Below, in pieces: positions 41,470 through 51,364 of a DNA stretch of 64,000 nt. A program made the translations under genes and the position numbers. The notes under the pieces are model-generated. The model ran no database searches and was not told the origin of the DNA. It worked only from the letters and a program-made list of their open reading frames with translations. The stretch lies in assembly GCA_964006375.1 (NCBI GenBank), contig OZ023262.1, positions 88,639,654 to 88,703,653 of the forward strand, given 5' to 3'. This DNA comes from Tillus elongatus. Its lineage: Eukaryota; Arthropoda; Insecta; Coleoptera; Cleridae. The first letter of the stretch is position 1; every line of letters begins with the position of its first letter.

Positions 41470-42350
41470 ATAAAAATGTATTATAAATTGAATCAGGTTT
41501 AATAGCAGTCGATATGGGAACGCTTCATTTTCTGAAATTTTATAGTACATATATTCTATTTGCGTGCAAAATGTGAGTGGGTTGTTTTAGTGATATTATG
41601 GCTTCCTGATTCAGCCCTTTCCTGATAACCAATGGGGGATGCATAATAAATAAAAGCCTACCACTATCTACCATAATATATTTTACAGAACACAACGCTG
41701 CAGTTCGGAATTTGCTGAGAAGGAGAACGGTTTTACGCAGCCAGCGACTCCTCACTCCTGCTTGGCACTATTTACGTGTCATCTCGCATTCATGGTGAAA
41801 TAAGGGCCACCCATAAACCGCTTTGATAGCCGACTATAAATGCAGACTTGTTGTAAATGGTCACCGGACGTGATCAAACTACTTAAATGGTCCTTACTTT
41901 CCTGAAAATCAGAAGCCTTTAATACTATGTATCAAGTGGTAGTAAGAAAATTACTTTAACAACCTCTTAAAGCTTGTACGGCACAACTATGGTTTTCTTT
42001 TAAAAGTTATAATTTTTAAAGGGATAAATCAGCTGTACTGCGTGATTGCCATTAAATTTTACCATTTTCAACTTTAAGCGGCCTTCAATAAAAATAATTC
42101 GCTATTAGGGACAGGAGAGCTCCCGACCTCCACCATTTCGCACAAGGTTAAATTTCTTTCAATGCTGGTCGGTTGGGGTTCTTTAATCTATGTTTTTGAA
42201 TCCGTTAATCCATTTAAGGTAGAGACACCCCTGCAGCTTTTGTTTTTATAATTTAATTTAGATGATTAAAAGATACAAGATGAAAAGCTCTATAAGTTCT
42301 GTGAAAATTGTTCTCTATATCACTTGACCAAGGCCTACTAATGCAGCTTT
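41470..42350. other. No recognisable feature
   Basis: No family match. One short minus frame (41540-41755) without recognisable motifs. Confidence 0.4.
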
Positions 42351-42354
42351 TCTA

Positions 42355-42430
42355 CGTAAAAAAAAACTGTAAAAAGCATTAGGGCCATTTTTGGGAAGAA
42401 AATAAGTATGCCACTGCATTCGGCATCCCT

Positions 42431-42512
<82 letters not shown>

Positions 42513-42840
42513 AATTTCATCAAAAAACAGGAATTAATAACCATCTCAGAGAAGTTTATTTTGTGACTCTTCTAATATAGACACTAGACACTACTGTAAC
42601 TTTTGTACATATAACACGATTTTTTAACAATATCTCAAAAGATAAATAATGTACCAGTCTATAATATATCCTGTAAAAAATGTTTCCTCTGCCATTCGAT
42701 CACGGTCTATTAAAATTATTTTTATATGTCAAAAATTATAAAAAAGGTTTAGGGTTACCTTTAAGAAAAAATAAGTATGCCCCTGGATTGGCCATTCTTT
42801 AAAACTGTTACGTACCACATTTCATTAAAAAAATACTATT
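42355..42840. repeat. Diverged repeat pair, one copy with a TA array
   Basis: Block A at 42362-42530 (gaaaataagtatgccactgc, catccctcaa, TA array 42433-42510, caaatttcatcaaaaaac) matches block B at 42745-42835 (aaaataagtatgcccctgg, cattctttaa, short gttacgtacc, acatttcattaaaaaa). Only block A has the array. Confidence 0.7.
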
Positions 42841-42894
42841 ATTACGAAGTATGAAATATGTGCTTAAAAGGGGGTACCAAGTTTTTTCTTCGTG

Positions 42895-43165
42895 TATTAT
42901 AACCCTATAATTAAAACTATTGCCCAAGCATCATAGAAAGAGTCTATTTGAAATTCATTTTCTGCAGGTATTTAAGTAAAATGAAGGACAATGACGCCTG
43001 AAGCTGAAACCTAAGGCTTTATAGAACACACTTCTTACGACACTTCTTGTGCATAAGCCGTAATAGTTTCAGGTTCTTTATCTAGAACGTGTCAATTTTG
43101 ACGTTTCGAATCGCGACTTTGACGTTTTAAGAAGATAAACTATAATGCTTATAACTTTTAAGTGA
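42895..43165 (-). repeat. TAR-I right-body fragment, minus
   Basis: gaaagagtctatttgaaatt, aagtaaaatgaaggacaatg, caattttgacgtttcgaat, gcgactttgacgtttt in reverse order of the TAR-I right body. It is cut at 43165 by another palindromic element. Confidence 0.8.
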
Positions 43166-43335
43166 ATTTTCTTTAAAAAAAAATCACTAATGAGAAGATC
43201 CCCCCCAAAAATACATATAAAATCTTAAACTGACCACGAATATTGGTCTTAGGGGCTCCAGTTTGCGGTCATTGTAAATAATAATTCCAACATTCAAAAG
43301 TCGTTGCCTCACTATAAGAAAATTTGCTAAAGTGT
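43165..43335. repeat. Mini-element with TAR left arms at both ends
   Basis: Starts with a plus palindrome and left arm (agtgaattttctttaaaaa, atgagaagatccccc) and ends with a minus left arm (gctccagtttgcggtcattg, aaaagtcgttgcctcac, tataagaaaatttgct). It has left arms facing inward and no right body or array. Confidence 0.6.
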
Positions 43336-43907
43336 GACATCTCACAGTCGCCTTTTCGATGTTAGAGTCGTTTTTATAGAAAATGTGTCAAAAAGGTGAG
43401 ATGACTGAAAATAGACTGTTTAGTAGATTAGGTATTGTGAAATCAAGTATTTTCACATTTGTGGAAAAGCATAGAGATCCGACAAAGCTGAATTAATTCA
43501 AAAAGAAATAAAATTGCAACACATGCTGTCCTCATTGCACAATGAATATATAGTTATATACAAGGTAAACTGGTGTGGAATCCATTGCCGCGTCTCTTGC
43601 GCTTGACTGAATACATGACTGAAAATATGCACACACAGAAAAAATACAAATAAACTGGAGCAAGCTATAAATTTTCAGTTGAAATACGCCGGCGATTGTT
43701 TCATTATTGACAGGATGTTCTATTTCCAAAGTTTTTCAATTTAAAGTTTGACTACTAACTACATCATGTTTCTAGTTTCTAGATGAAATCAGATGCATTT
43801 ATATGATCTACAAATTTAAATTACGTTCAAAAACTTGTTTACCAGTCGACATTTTGTCGGATAATGGAACCAGAAATTTGGCACGTACTCGATTCGTAAC
43901 ACTTTTA
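43336..43907. other. No recognisable feature
   Basis: AT-rich interval. Nothing recognised. Confidence 0.4.
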
Positions 43908-44006
43908 AGTGAATTTTCATTAAGAAAATTCACTAATAGAGAGATAACGATGGTGAGGAAATTAAAAAAACGCGCAAATTAGAGCCCCTAGAATCTACAT
44001 CCAAGA

Positions 44007-44104
<98 letters not shown>

Positions 44105-44400
44105 CGAGCTATAACTCCGAAAATACTAAAATTATTTGAACGAAATTTGGCACATGTCTTCAGTTCGTTACAATCGCGAATAAGTCCGTAAATCAGCTAT
44201 AACGGACATATTTTTCACCAGAAAAAATATACAAAAATATTTTTTAATACGCTATATTTTTGAAAGTATTAAAGTAACCGGAAAGGCTCTTTACGTGTGG
44301 CTATAAATGAAGTCAGTAAACATCTGTTGTGAATCTTAAGCAATTTGGTTCACAAAATTTTGAGTTTTTCCCAAATTAAAATTAAATATAAAATGCGCGA
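43908..44400 (+). repeat. TAR-II with perfect 11-bp palindrome arms
   Basis: Arms AGTGAATTTTC (43908-43918) and GAAAATTCACT (43924-43934) form an exact hairpin around 5 nt. The left arm tagagagataacgatggtga ends at agatc, with TA 44009-44101 and right body tccgagctataactcc, cagctataacggacat, cgctatatttttgaaag. Confidence 0.85.
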
Positions 44401-44659
44401 ATTGGTAAAATGTTCAAAAATACCCAGTCTGAAAGTGAGAGGGGAAAATAAGGAAGTTTTATATCAGCTGCTTGAAGTAAAAACCAGATGAGATAGTGAG
44501 TTTTGTTTATTTATTTTGGTGTGACAGTGCTATTTTGAGGTTAAGTAAATGATTATATATGATTTTAAAATTGGAAACTAAAGCATAAGAACGTGTTTCG
44601 TTTATTTATTATGATTTGGCAACTCCGATTTGAGGTTAAGTAGTACATGATTGTGTCAT

Positions 44660-46140
44660 TGAAATGGATATAACAACTTGTATATTATGCATCTAAGGGC
44701 GCCCGTGATGTTTGGAAAACCTTTGGCTTTAGTGCAGGAGGACAAATATCTGTGGGTGGTCCTGGACTCCAAACTAAGATGGGGGTCGCAAATAGAACGA
44801 GTAATGAGAAAGGGAGTAGCGGCCCTCTGGCAGCTGCGTCTAGTGATGGAAAGGACCTGGGGACTCAATCCTCGGATCCTTCATTGGATTTACACCTCTA
44901 TGGGGCGTTGGTCTAATGGTGTAGGGTGAAACAACTACCAACAGGAATCTGGCCAAACTCCAAAGGCTGGCAATCCTGGGTATCACAGGCGCTATGAGGA
45001 TGACACCCACAGCCGTACTAGAGGCTTTGTTGATGCTGCCACCGCTTCCTATATGTGACAGAAGGGAGGCTATGGCGTCGCATCTTAGAATGCGAGACTC
45101 TGGAGACTGGTGCGGAGAGGGAGCAGTAATAGGGCATGCAAGAGTCGCCCAGGAGGCGGAAATTCCGATATCCGCCATCCAGGTACGGGATTCCAAGGAC
45201 GATTTTAAATTGACTAGGCCATATACCCTCAGAATACCCAGTAAGGATCAGTGGAGGGAAAATTAGGTTGTATTCCAGCCCGCAAGCCTGGTCTGTTTCA
45301 CCGAGGGATCGCGGCTGGAGGATCAACAATCCTCCGGGGCAGGAATATACATCGAGGGCCTGGGGGTGCGCGAGAGTTATGCTCTCGGCGCATATACCAC
45401 TGCATTCGAAACAGATGTGTACGCTATCCTGTCTGTGGCCAATAGACATGATGTGAGGAGGAGCCCCGAAAATTGTGTGTACATTCGCTTGGATAGCCAG
45501 GCGGTCCTCCGAGCAGTCTGCACGGCCAGAATTAGGTCAGTACGGGTTCAGGAGTGAGCTTACGCGCTCAAAAGACTAGCCAGGACAAATGAGTTGCGGG
45601 TTGGGTTCCGGGACACTGTGACGTAGCGGGGAATGAGGTAGCGAATAACCACGCAAGGCTTGGTCCCGGCGGCCATTCTGTGGCCCGGAGCCTGCGATAG
45701 GCATAAGTAAGAAGACGGTCTCTGTCGGCTTAGACTGGTGGACTGAGGAAGCAATGGAGAGGCACTGGGGGTCGGTTGGTGGCTGTAAGCATTCGAGGGA
45801 CTTCGTGGAGGGGCCGTACAGAGATAGAGCGGTCTGGCTACTCGGTAGCAGTTGACCTACGCTTCGCCGCATCCTTGGGGTGCTGACAGGACACTGCGTC
45901 CTTAGAAGACATCTCACATTCATAGGCGTAGAGAGGGATCCCATTTGCCAGGAATGAGGCGAAGATGAAGAAACGTCCTACCACTACCTGTGTGAATGCA
46001 AGGCTTTTGAGAGTCTTCGAGCAGAATTGTTCGGTTCGAGGATTCTGCAGAGGAATCAGGTAAGTACCGTCCAATTGAAGACCGTCACGGCCTTCATTTT
46101 GAGGTCGAGGCGGTTTGACGACGGAACTGAGGAAAAGTAG
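44660..46140 (+). pseudogene. LINE ORF2 3' half: RT thumb, RNase H and zinc finger (R1/I group)
   Basis: A 5'-truncated non-LTR element on plus. The RT thumb at 44678-44929 has VLDSKLRWGSQIERV and ALWQLRLVMERTWGLNP, diagnostic for this LINE group. A connector runs to 45250 (RMTPTAVLEALLMLPPL). RNase H follows at about 45290-45555, with a shifted FTEGSR-like start, then GLGVRESYALGAYTT, the catalytic-Glu region FETDVYAIL and RLDSQAVLRAV. The far C terminus at 45840-46140 has RRILGVLTGHCVLRRHL, CQECGEDEETSYHYLC and a final stop near 46138. Many frameshifts make it dead. GC content is clearly higher than its surroundings. Confidence 0.85.
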
Positions 46141-46364
46141 AGCATGGTTGCTGGGTTGCTGTTGGCAAAAAAGGCCCATTGTGTTTTATTAACTTATCAT
46201 AGGTTGGCATAGTTTTTGGGGTAAAATAGTAAATAATTGTATAATATGTTTCTAAAATTGGAAACCACAGAATATGAATATTAACGTTAATATTCGTTGA
46301 TTAATTTTTGAAGCAGACAAGTTATTTTAATAATAAATTGGCCTCTTGCCTTTTAACGACTTTT

Positions 46365-46490
46365 TATGAAAACAAATTCGTTAATAGAGAGGTATCGATG
46401 GTGAGATTTGTCATAATTGTTTTCAAATGAGCTGGAATTTGGGCCCCCAGAACCCGAAACTAAGGTCCGTTAAACTATTTATATTATTAC
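46365..46490 (+). repeat. TAR-II left arm without a TA array
   Basis: Decayed palindrome (acgactttttatgaaaac, aaattcgttaatagagag), gtatcgatggtgagattt, cccagaacccgaaacta and aaggtccgttaaacta, the exact pre-array junction of TAR-II, followed by tttatattattacattg instead of (TA)n. Confidence 0.75.
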
Positions 46491-46769
46491 ATTGTTGCGT
46501 CACGAATTTTATGAATCCAGGAGTAGGGACATTTTTTGTGTTTTTACTTGCCCTGTTCAGAAACTATTAAAATGAATCGCAGAAGAAATCATGGTTTATC
46601 TCATCATAATAGATTCTTATATAAAACGAGGCTCACAGAAAATAACATACCCAAGTGAGATAAAGTAACCATTTCAGCAGAATTTTTTTATTGTTAATAT
46701 TAGTAAATTTTTACTAAGAAAATTCACTCATGGAACTTGTTTTAAAAATACTTTTTTGTCAAAATCATC

Positions 46770-47015
46770 CAGCCGATTAACAAGGAAAAATACTTGGCAC
46801 GTTTATTATTTGGCACATACATTCCTTTTCTAAACAATAATTAAATTTTCTTATGGAAAACTTTTGCAAATTTAATAAAATTTGTAATAGAAGTTTCTTT
46901 TAAAAGAGACTTACAGTACCTAGATTCATCAAATTTAAATTTTCTAGCGTCATAGAAAATTACGTTTTGGGCATTTAAAGTTTTTTTCTCAAAAGGAGCA
47001 CAAGATTTGAATATT
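46770..47015 (+). repeat. Unclassified repeat, pair with 26935-27165
   Basis: agccgattaacaaggaaaaa, tttattatttggcacatac, tttaataaaatttgtaatag and tttctcaaaaggagcac match the earlier copy. A palindrome (ttactaagaaaattcactc) lies just upstream at 46710. Confidence 0.6.
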
Positions 47016-47129
47016 TTTATGAAAATAGAAAAAGAGAAATTCTTCAAATAAGCTTGCATTGAGACCTCTAAACCCGATCTCTGAAAAAAAACAATGTTTG
47101 GGCTGGAATTTTTGGTGATGATGATGTTG

Positions 47130-47345
47130 GTTATCTTTTTTTGCCTGGTAATCTGACTGGACATATGTACTTGGAGTTATTGGAAAATTCCATCGATCCA
47201 ATGCTGACTGACATTATCGAGAATGATGAGCAGTTGGTATTTTAGTAGGATGAAAATCCTCCACACTATGCTTTGCCTGTTCCACAATATCTTAACCAGA
47301 GGTTTCCAAATTGGTTGGTTGAGAAAGAGGTAGAAACCAAAATTT
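47130..47345 (+). pseudogene. Mariner-superfamily transposase fragment (DDE second-Asp region)
   Basis: The plus strand encodes FLPGNLTGHMYLELLENSI, then LTDIIENDEQLVF, then two stops, then DENPPHYALPV and QRFPNWLVEK. DUF4817-type transposases have QQDGAPPHYA..VR.WL...FPGRWIGRRG here. The stops fall where the QQD motif should be. An isolated relic of about 70 codons. Confidence 0.75.
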
Positions 47346-47444
47346 ACCAGTTTGAGCGACAAAATTACGATGAGTGCCCTAAAACGTGCCTCTTTTGTTG
47401 TTAGGTGGGCAGCCTGTATATCTCCGAATTAAGTTCGTAGATAA

Positions 47445-48480
47445 GGCATTGCAGATTTAAAAGGCACTGGGGCGGAACGAGGATTCGTAGCTATCGTAGA
47501 TTGATGAGTGGGCAGTAAAAGCATACGCTCCTCCTACGTCTTGTGAGATATCAGAGGGGTCAGGATGAGAGAAGCAGACAGCCGCCCATGGAGATGACGA
47601 AAAGTAATCCCGAATTTCGCCCCAGTTTGCGAATTTGTAGTGCCAAACGATACGTGGGTGTGATGACTGTGTGACCTCGGGTTGCATCGCACAGGAAGCA
47701 GTGACCATGCCGTGGTCTGAGGGAGCAAGGGGGGCGGTGATTGGTGTCTTATAGCATTGAGGTTGTGTACTAAGAAGGAGATCCAAGGGATTTGAGCTGT
47801 CTGTTGGGATGCGAGGACAGGAAGAAGGTTGCTGAACCATATTGACTAAAGAATTGCTGACTGCAAAGGCCTCCGCTGCTCTCCCTTGCGCATCAGTTTT
47901 TGAAAATCCTAGCTATTCCTTATTATGGACATTGAAGTCACAAAAAATAGTGTCCTGGGAGGAAGTATATTCACAAATCAGATGGTCGTTTTTTAAAGAA
48001 AGGTAATCGAAGAGCTGGACAGAGTTGTTGTCAGAAAGTGACCGGTAAATGCAATAGATTAAATTTGTTGCAGCCCTGAGAGAGAGAGAGTTTCATTCAA
48101 AGTATGTCTTTTCTTCCAGCTTCTAAATTGGGGAGTCTGGTGGAGTGCATATTGCTACGGACGTGTGCGCACATGCCTCCATGCAGTAAGGAGCTCATAC
48201 CCTTGGAAATTAAGGTGATTAGTGGCTGTTTTGGCACTGATTTGAGTTTCGGTGAGAAAGAGGAGTTGGGGCCTATTAGCTTGGAGGAAATAGTGGACGA
48301 AGTTCAGGTTGGAATTTAGGCCACATATATTCCAGAAGGATATGTTAAATATTAATGCCGGCGCCCTCTGCACACCCCTCTCCCGGATATCCCAATGGAG
48401 GGGTACTTTGTCACCGGAATCTTTTGTACAAGGAGATGCCTTCATCATTTTTGCGTATAAGTGAAACCGATTCATACACC
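47445..48480 (-). pseudogene. LINE ORF2 N-terminal endonuclease domain (Jockey/CR1-like)
   Basis: On minus, 48155-48480 starts the apurinic-type endonuclease: ISFWNICGLNSNLNFVHYF then LLFLTETQIS, with the catalytic glutamate in TET. The middle (about 47840-48150) carries DFNVHNKE, matching the GDFNAHH motif. 47457-47840 gives DSSNPLDLLLST and LAPSDHGMV, the terminal SDH motif, followed by a linker (WGEIRDYFSSSPWAAV). The RT is missing downstream, where a mariner relic lies at lower coordinates. Stops and shifts split the domain. Higher GC than the surroundings. Confidence 0.82.
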
Positions 48481-48564
48481 AGAACCGGAAACGTCCGTTG
48501 AGACGTTTTGATGTAAGGGGTAGTACCTCCTCGGGCGTGAAAAAATCCTCTACTATCACGTAAA

Positions 48565-48880
48565 GGAAAAGTCCACTAGGTTCGTTAGCCAGGAAAATCG
48601 GACAAGGTTTTCCGGAAAAATTTTGAGTTTTCTTATGAAAAAAATTTTCATCTCCGAAAATTAGAAAGCTATTTTAATGAAATTTTGGACAAGGTTTTCC
48701 GGAAAAAATTTGCGTTTTCTTTCGAAAAAAAATTTTTCTTCGAAAATTGGAAAGCCATTTTAATGAAATTTGGTAGATATATTGCCTTCAAAAAAACCTA
48801 CCTACATACCAAAATTCAACTTTCTAGGTTTATACAAAATTGGTTTATTTAAATTTGAATAATTTCTCTTTGCCTTTTGC
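48565..48880 (+). repeat. TAR right-body fragment with internal duplication
   Basis: gttcgttagccaggaaaatc and ggacaaggttttccggaaaa occur, and the second block repeats about 100 bp on. It then has accaaaattcaactttctag as at 25720-25740. It lies between two minus-strand LINE pieces. Confidence 0.7.
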
Positions 48881-48897
48881 TGTTTTAATTGTTTTAG

Positions 48898-49260
48898 TCA
48901 TTCGTACGTTTTTTCTTGTCGTTGTGCTTTATTTTTAAGGTTTTCGTCTATGTTTGCAAGCGAAATGTCCTGGAGCATGCCTCTAGAAGCCACTTTTAAT
49001 TGTTTGTCGTTAGGTAGTCTAAATGTATGGAACGGTGTGTTGTCGTTTGTCAGCATTTTGGTCATTTTCTTGAAGTCGTCAGTAGTTGCGGGTTTAATGC
49101 TCATGCCTTCCGCAGTATTTGTTGCTAGTGTGTAATTTATTTTGTTCGTTGTTAATTTTTTCTGACTGATTGCCATTTATATATTTACCTCGGGATGATT
49201 GCCAAGTCCATGGGGCGTGGTATGCCAATGTCGTCGCTGTCATCCGTGGACAACAGTGTA
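48898..49260 (-). pseudogene. LINE ORF1 (Jockey-type gag) fragment
   Basis: A minus frame of 92 codons with FHTFRLPNDKQLKVASRGM, then LQDISLANIDENLKNK, resembling the PRE_C2HC domain that precedes zinc knuckles in Jockey-type ORF1 proteins (usual core YRLK..K.L.VVLRG...). Upstream on minus an acidic DDSDDIGIPRPMDLAII stretch extends it to about 49260. The zinc knuckles are absent because a TAR fragment follows. It may be from the same insertion as the endonuclease at 47445-48480, in the right order on the same strand. Confidence 0.65.
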
Positions 49261-49410
49261 TATGAATCATCAGTCGTGATTGGAGGGGGAGAGTAGATAC
49301 GTCATGTGTGCGTTTATAATTTGATTTTCTTGAAAAATAATTGTCTGGTAGAGGAACTCAAGGAATTTGGATATTTAGGAAGGCTATTTCCAAACGACGG
49401 ACGACTAGAT

Positions 49411-49692
49411 TATGAATAACAATGTAGCACAAATGCAGATAGGAGCGTGCTTTGACCTGTACGACTGTACATACATAGGGGTGTACGTTACATCTAAAGA
49501 GTCAAAGTCGTTGAATATAACAGCGTACTGGTTCGAACTGTGCTACATGGAGATAAAAGTTGGGTATCTCAGGCATGTAAGATAATTGGATACTATTGGA
49601 ATGGACTACCAGATACTAGTGACTGGTAAAACAAGAATAGACGGAGATAAAAAGGAATTGGTCCCGGACGAATATAACGTGAAAACTAAGTA
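49411..49692 (+). pseudogene. Unrecognised coding-like sequence with one internal stop
   Basis: From ATG 49411 the frame reads MNNNVAQMQIGACFDLYDCT and on to YMEIKVGYLRHVR, has a single TAA at 49573, then continues in the same frame with LDTIGMDYQILVTGKTRIDG and ends ELVPDEYNVKTK at a stop at 49690. About 93 codons with balanced amino-acid composition, unlike the AT-driven frames around it. I do not recognise the family. It ends just before a Penelope-like terminal block at 49693, so it may belong to a retroelement or virus-derived insert. Confidence 0.45.
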
Positions 49693-49870
49693 AAGATTGG
49701 ACCTATGATGAGCACTGATAAGTACACTTTGGAGAACTCAATTCACCTACAACATATTCTTCAGACCTGTCTATCGTCTTGCTAACAGAGTTAAAAGAAG
49801 CAGAGGGAAGACTTTATAAGCGAAACGATCGTCAGGCCTGAAGAATGTGTGCTAGTGAATCAGGCTGTTA
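49693..49870 (+). repeat. Penelope-like terminal repeat segment
   Basis: agattggacctatgatgagc, aagtacactttggagaac and tcacctacaacatatt match 39661-39705 (aagtacacttggagaac, atcaccacaacacatt) and partly 63836-63882 (agattggcacctgtgatgag). It includes the hammerhead-like structure. Confidence 0.6.
49756..49846 (+). ncRNA. Hammerhead-ribozyme-like fold, degenerate catalytic box
   Basis: Stem I arms ATTCTTCAGACCT (49756-49768) and AGGCCTGAAGAAT (49834-49846) pair over 13 positions with one mismatch. GAAAC is at 49822-49826, then ACG-AU-CGU makes the minimal stem III and GUC (to 49833) would be the cleavage triplet just before the stem I arm. GTCTT and AAGAC give a possible stem II. The CUGANGA box is not intact, so self-cleavage is unlikely now. 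Confidence 0.5.
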
Positions 49871-49969
49871 AAAATGTACTTGATAGGTAAATCAAAGAGA
49901 GATAGAATTGTAAATAAATAGGTACTTAGTGAATGTAATGTATCAAAGTCTATTGAAAGTAAGTATGAA

Positions 49970-50225
49970 AGCATCGTGCTTAGATGGTTTGGACACAGAA
50001 CGAATGGATATTGGTATAATGAAAAGTAAAATTTATACAGAGCACGTAAATGATAAGAGAGGCCGTGGGAGGCCCAGGAAAGCTTAGTCGGGTGTTGTCG
50101 GCCATATATTAAAGAAAAAAAAAAGGTAAGAAGTTTAGGTAATAAAAGTGTGTATGCGGAGATGTATGAATGTAGGAGAGGGAAAGTAGCTTGTAAAGAG
50201 CGAAGTGCATGGGGAATCATTGTTA
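49970..50225 (+). pseudogene. LINE ORF2 C-terminal end (RTE/L2-like tail)
   Basis: Across frames the plus strand encodes VLRWFGH, then HVNDKRGRGRPRKA, then GVVGHILK, the conserved tail (W.GH..R ... GRGRPR..W...) found after RT in several LINE clades. gggttgtgcctacccctttatggg near 50243 starts the 3' untranslated region. No other LINE part lies upstream, since the Penelope-like segment abuts it. A 5'-truncated insertion. Confidence 0.7.
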
Positions 50226-50629
50226 ACAAATAGCATAGGCTTTGGGTTGTGCCTACCCCTTTATGGGAATGGCGTGACGGCTAGCATAATACCAGTCATA
50301 ACCATAGTTAATGTCATTTATTTCGGGTTATATAGTTATTTTTGCAAGCTAATTGCACCTATTCAAATTATATGTGATTTAAGTTCTATTGAAAAACACA
50401 CACTGCACGAAGCTTTCAGACAAAGCGCAGACTACGTGCATTAATGAAATTCTCATAGATATATCATGGCTTTGTTTTCATGTGCAAATATGAAATCAAA
50501 TTTTCAATTCGTCGTTCATTCCTGCTTCATATTTTTACACGATGTATACAGAGCATAAAGAGAACGTGACTGTATTGCGCTGAGACAAATTGAAATTTTT
50601 TAACTTGTGTTCCAACACAGAGAAGCTCT
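50226..50629. other. Probable LINE 3' untranslated region and unrecognised DNA
   Basis: No motif recognised apart from the LINE tail boundary. A plus frame at 50205-50444 lacks resemblance to known proteins. Confidence 0.35.
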
Positions 50630-50634
50630 CAAAT

Positions 50635-50900
50635 AGATCTAGGTAAAGCACAGCAAAATCTCCTTTTCGGTATTAAGCTCACGCTCATCAGGATATAAAA
50701 ACAAGACTGCGCTGTATGTTTTGTGTCGGACACGTTCTAACACTTTTATACCTGGAAAATTGTTTTCGATAGTACTTATGACTTGTTCTTTTGTAAACTT
50801 TTCCACTCAGCTTCAGACTTTAATACGGCAAATCGGATTGTTACCTTTACTACCACATGAGCGCAGCTTTTATGACAAATTCTTGCGTTAAGATTTCTGT
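50635..50900 (-). pseudogene. Unrecognised degenerate coding segment
   Basis: On minus, one frame gives NLNARICHKSCAHVVV then FAVLKSEAEW. After a one-base shift comes KFTKEQVISTIENNFPGIKV, then VRHKTYSAVLFLYPDEREL and a stop near 50643. The composition is protein-like and different from neighbouring AT noise. A pyrimidine-rich tttttttttacag precedes the segment on minus near 50896, resembling a splice acceptor. I do not recognise the family. It could be a mobile-element ORF or a decayed exon. Confidence 0.4.
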
Positions 50901-51065
50901 AAAAAAAAATGCTTTGGGTTGTGGCTTATGAAAAGGCTTTAGGTGGCGAGAGCTGCAGCAATTTTTTCCCATTTTGCTACGATACGATTATTAGATAATC
51001 AAAATTCCAAAAGAAATATCACAAGCAAAAGCTACTTGGTTGCTTGTTTCTTAACGCTAAAGATG

Positions 51066-51345
51066 CAGCCTCGGTCGTCGAGCAGTAAGTACGTCTTTCG
51101 CTGTGCCGAAGGGGCCTGGGTGCGATTTACAGTAAAAGCGACAAATTCTTTTTACAACTACAACCTAAGTTTGCATTGGGTTTCAAAAAGTTGCAGGTAT
51201 CAACGTTCCCCACTTTGATGGGGCGTCGTTAATACCGTACACCGCAGAAAAACTTCCAGAGTATGGCCAAACTGCTCTCTGGCATGGCTGATTGGCCTGA
51301 GTCGTGGAAATAGACCTACGATGAAGAAAAAATATACAACACAAT
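51066..51345 (+). mobile_element. SINE-A relative with a different tRNA head
   Basis: gcctcggtcgtcgagcagta and gggtgcgatttac are decayed A and B boxes. The 3' third (ctgctctctggcatggctga, cgtggaaatagacctacgat, gaagaaaaa) matches the SINE-A tail. The middle is unlike SINE-A, suggesting a subfamily that shares only head and tail. It abuts the gypsy 3' edge. Confidence 0.65.
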
Positions 51346-51364
51346 AAAAAAAGTAAAGACGAGA

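Noticed and set aside
45018..45944. Long minus-strand frames within 44.8-46.2 kb
   Set aside because: They are shadows of the plus-strand LINE, which has clear RT, RNase H and zinc-finger motifs.
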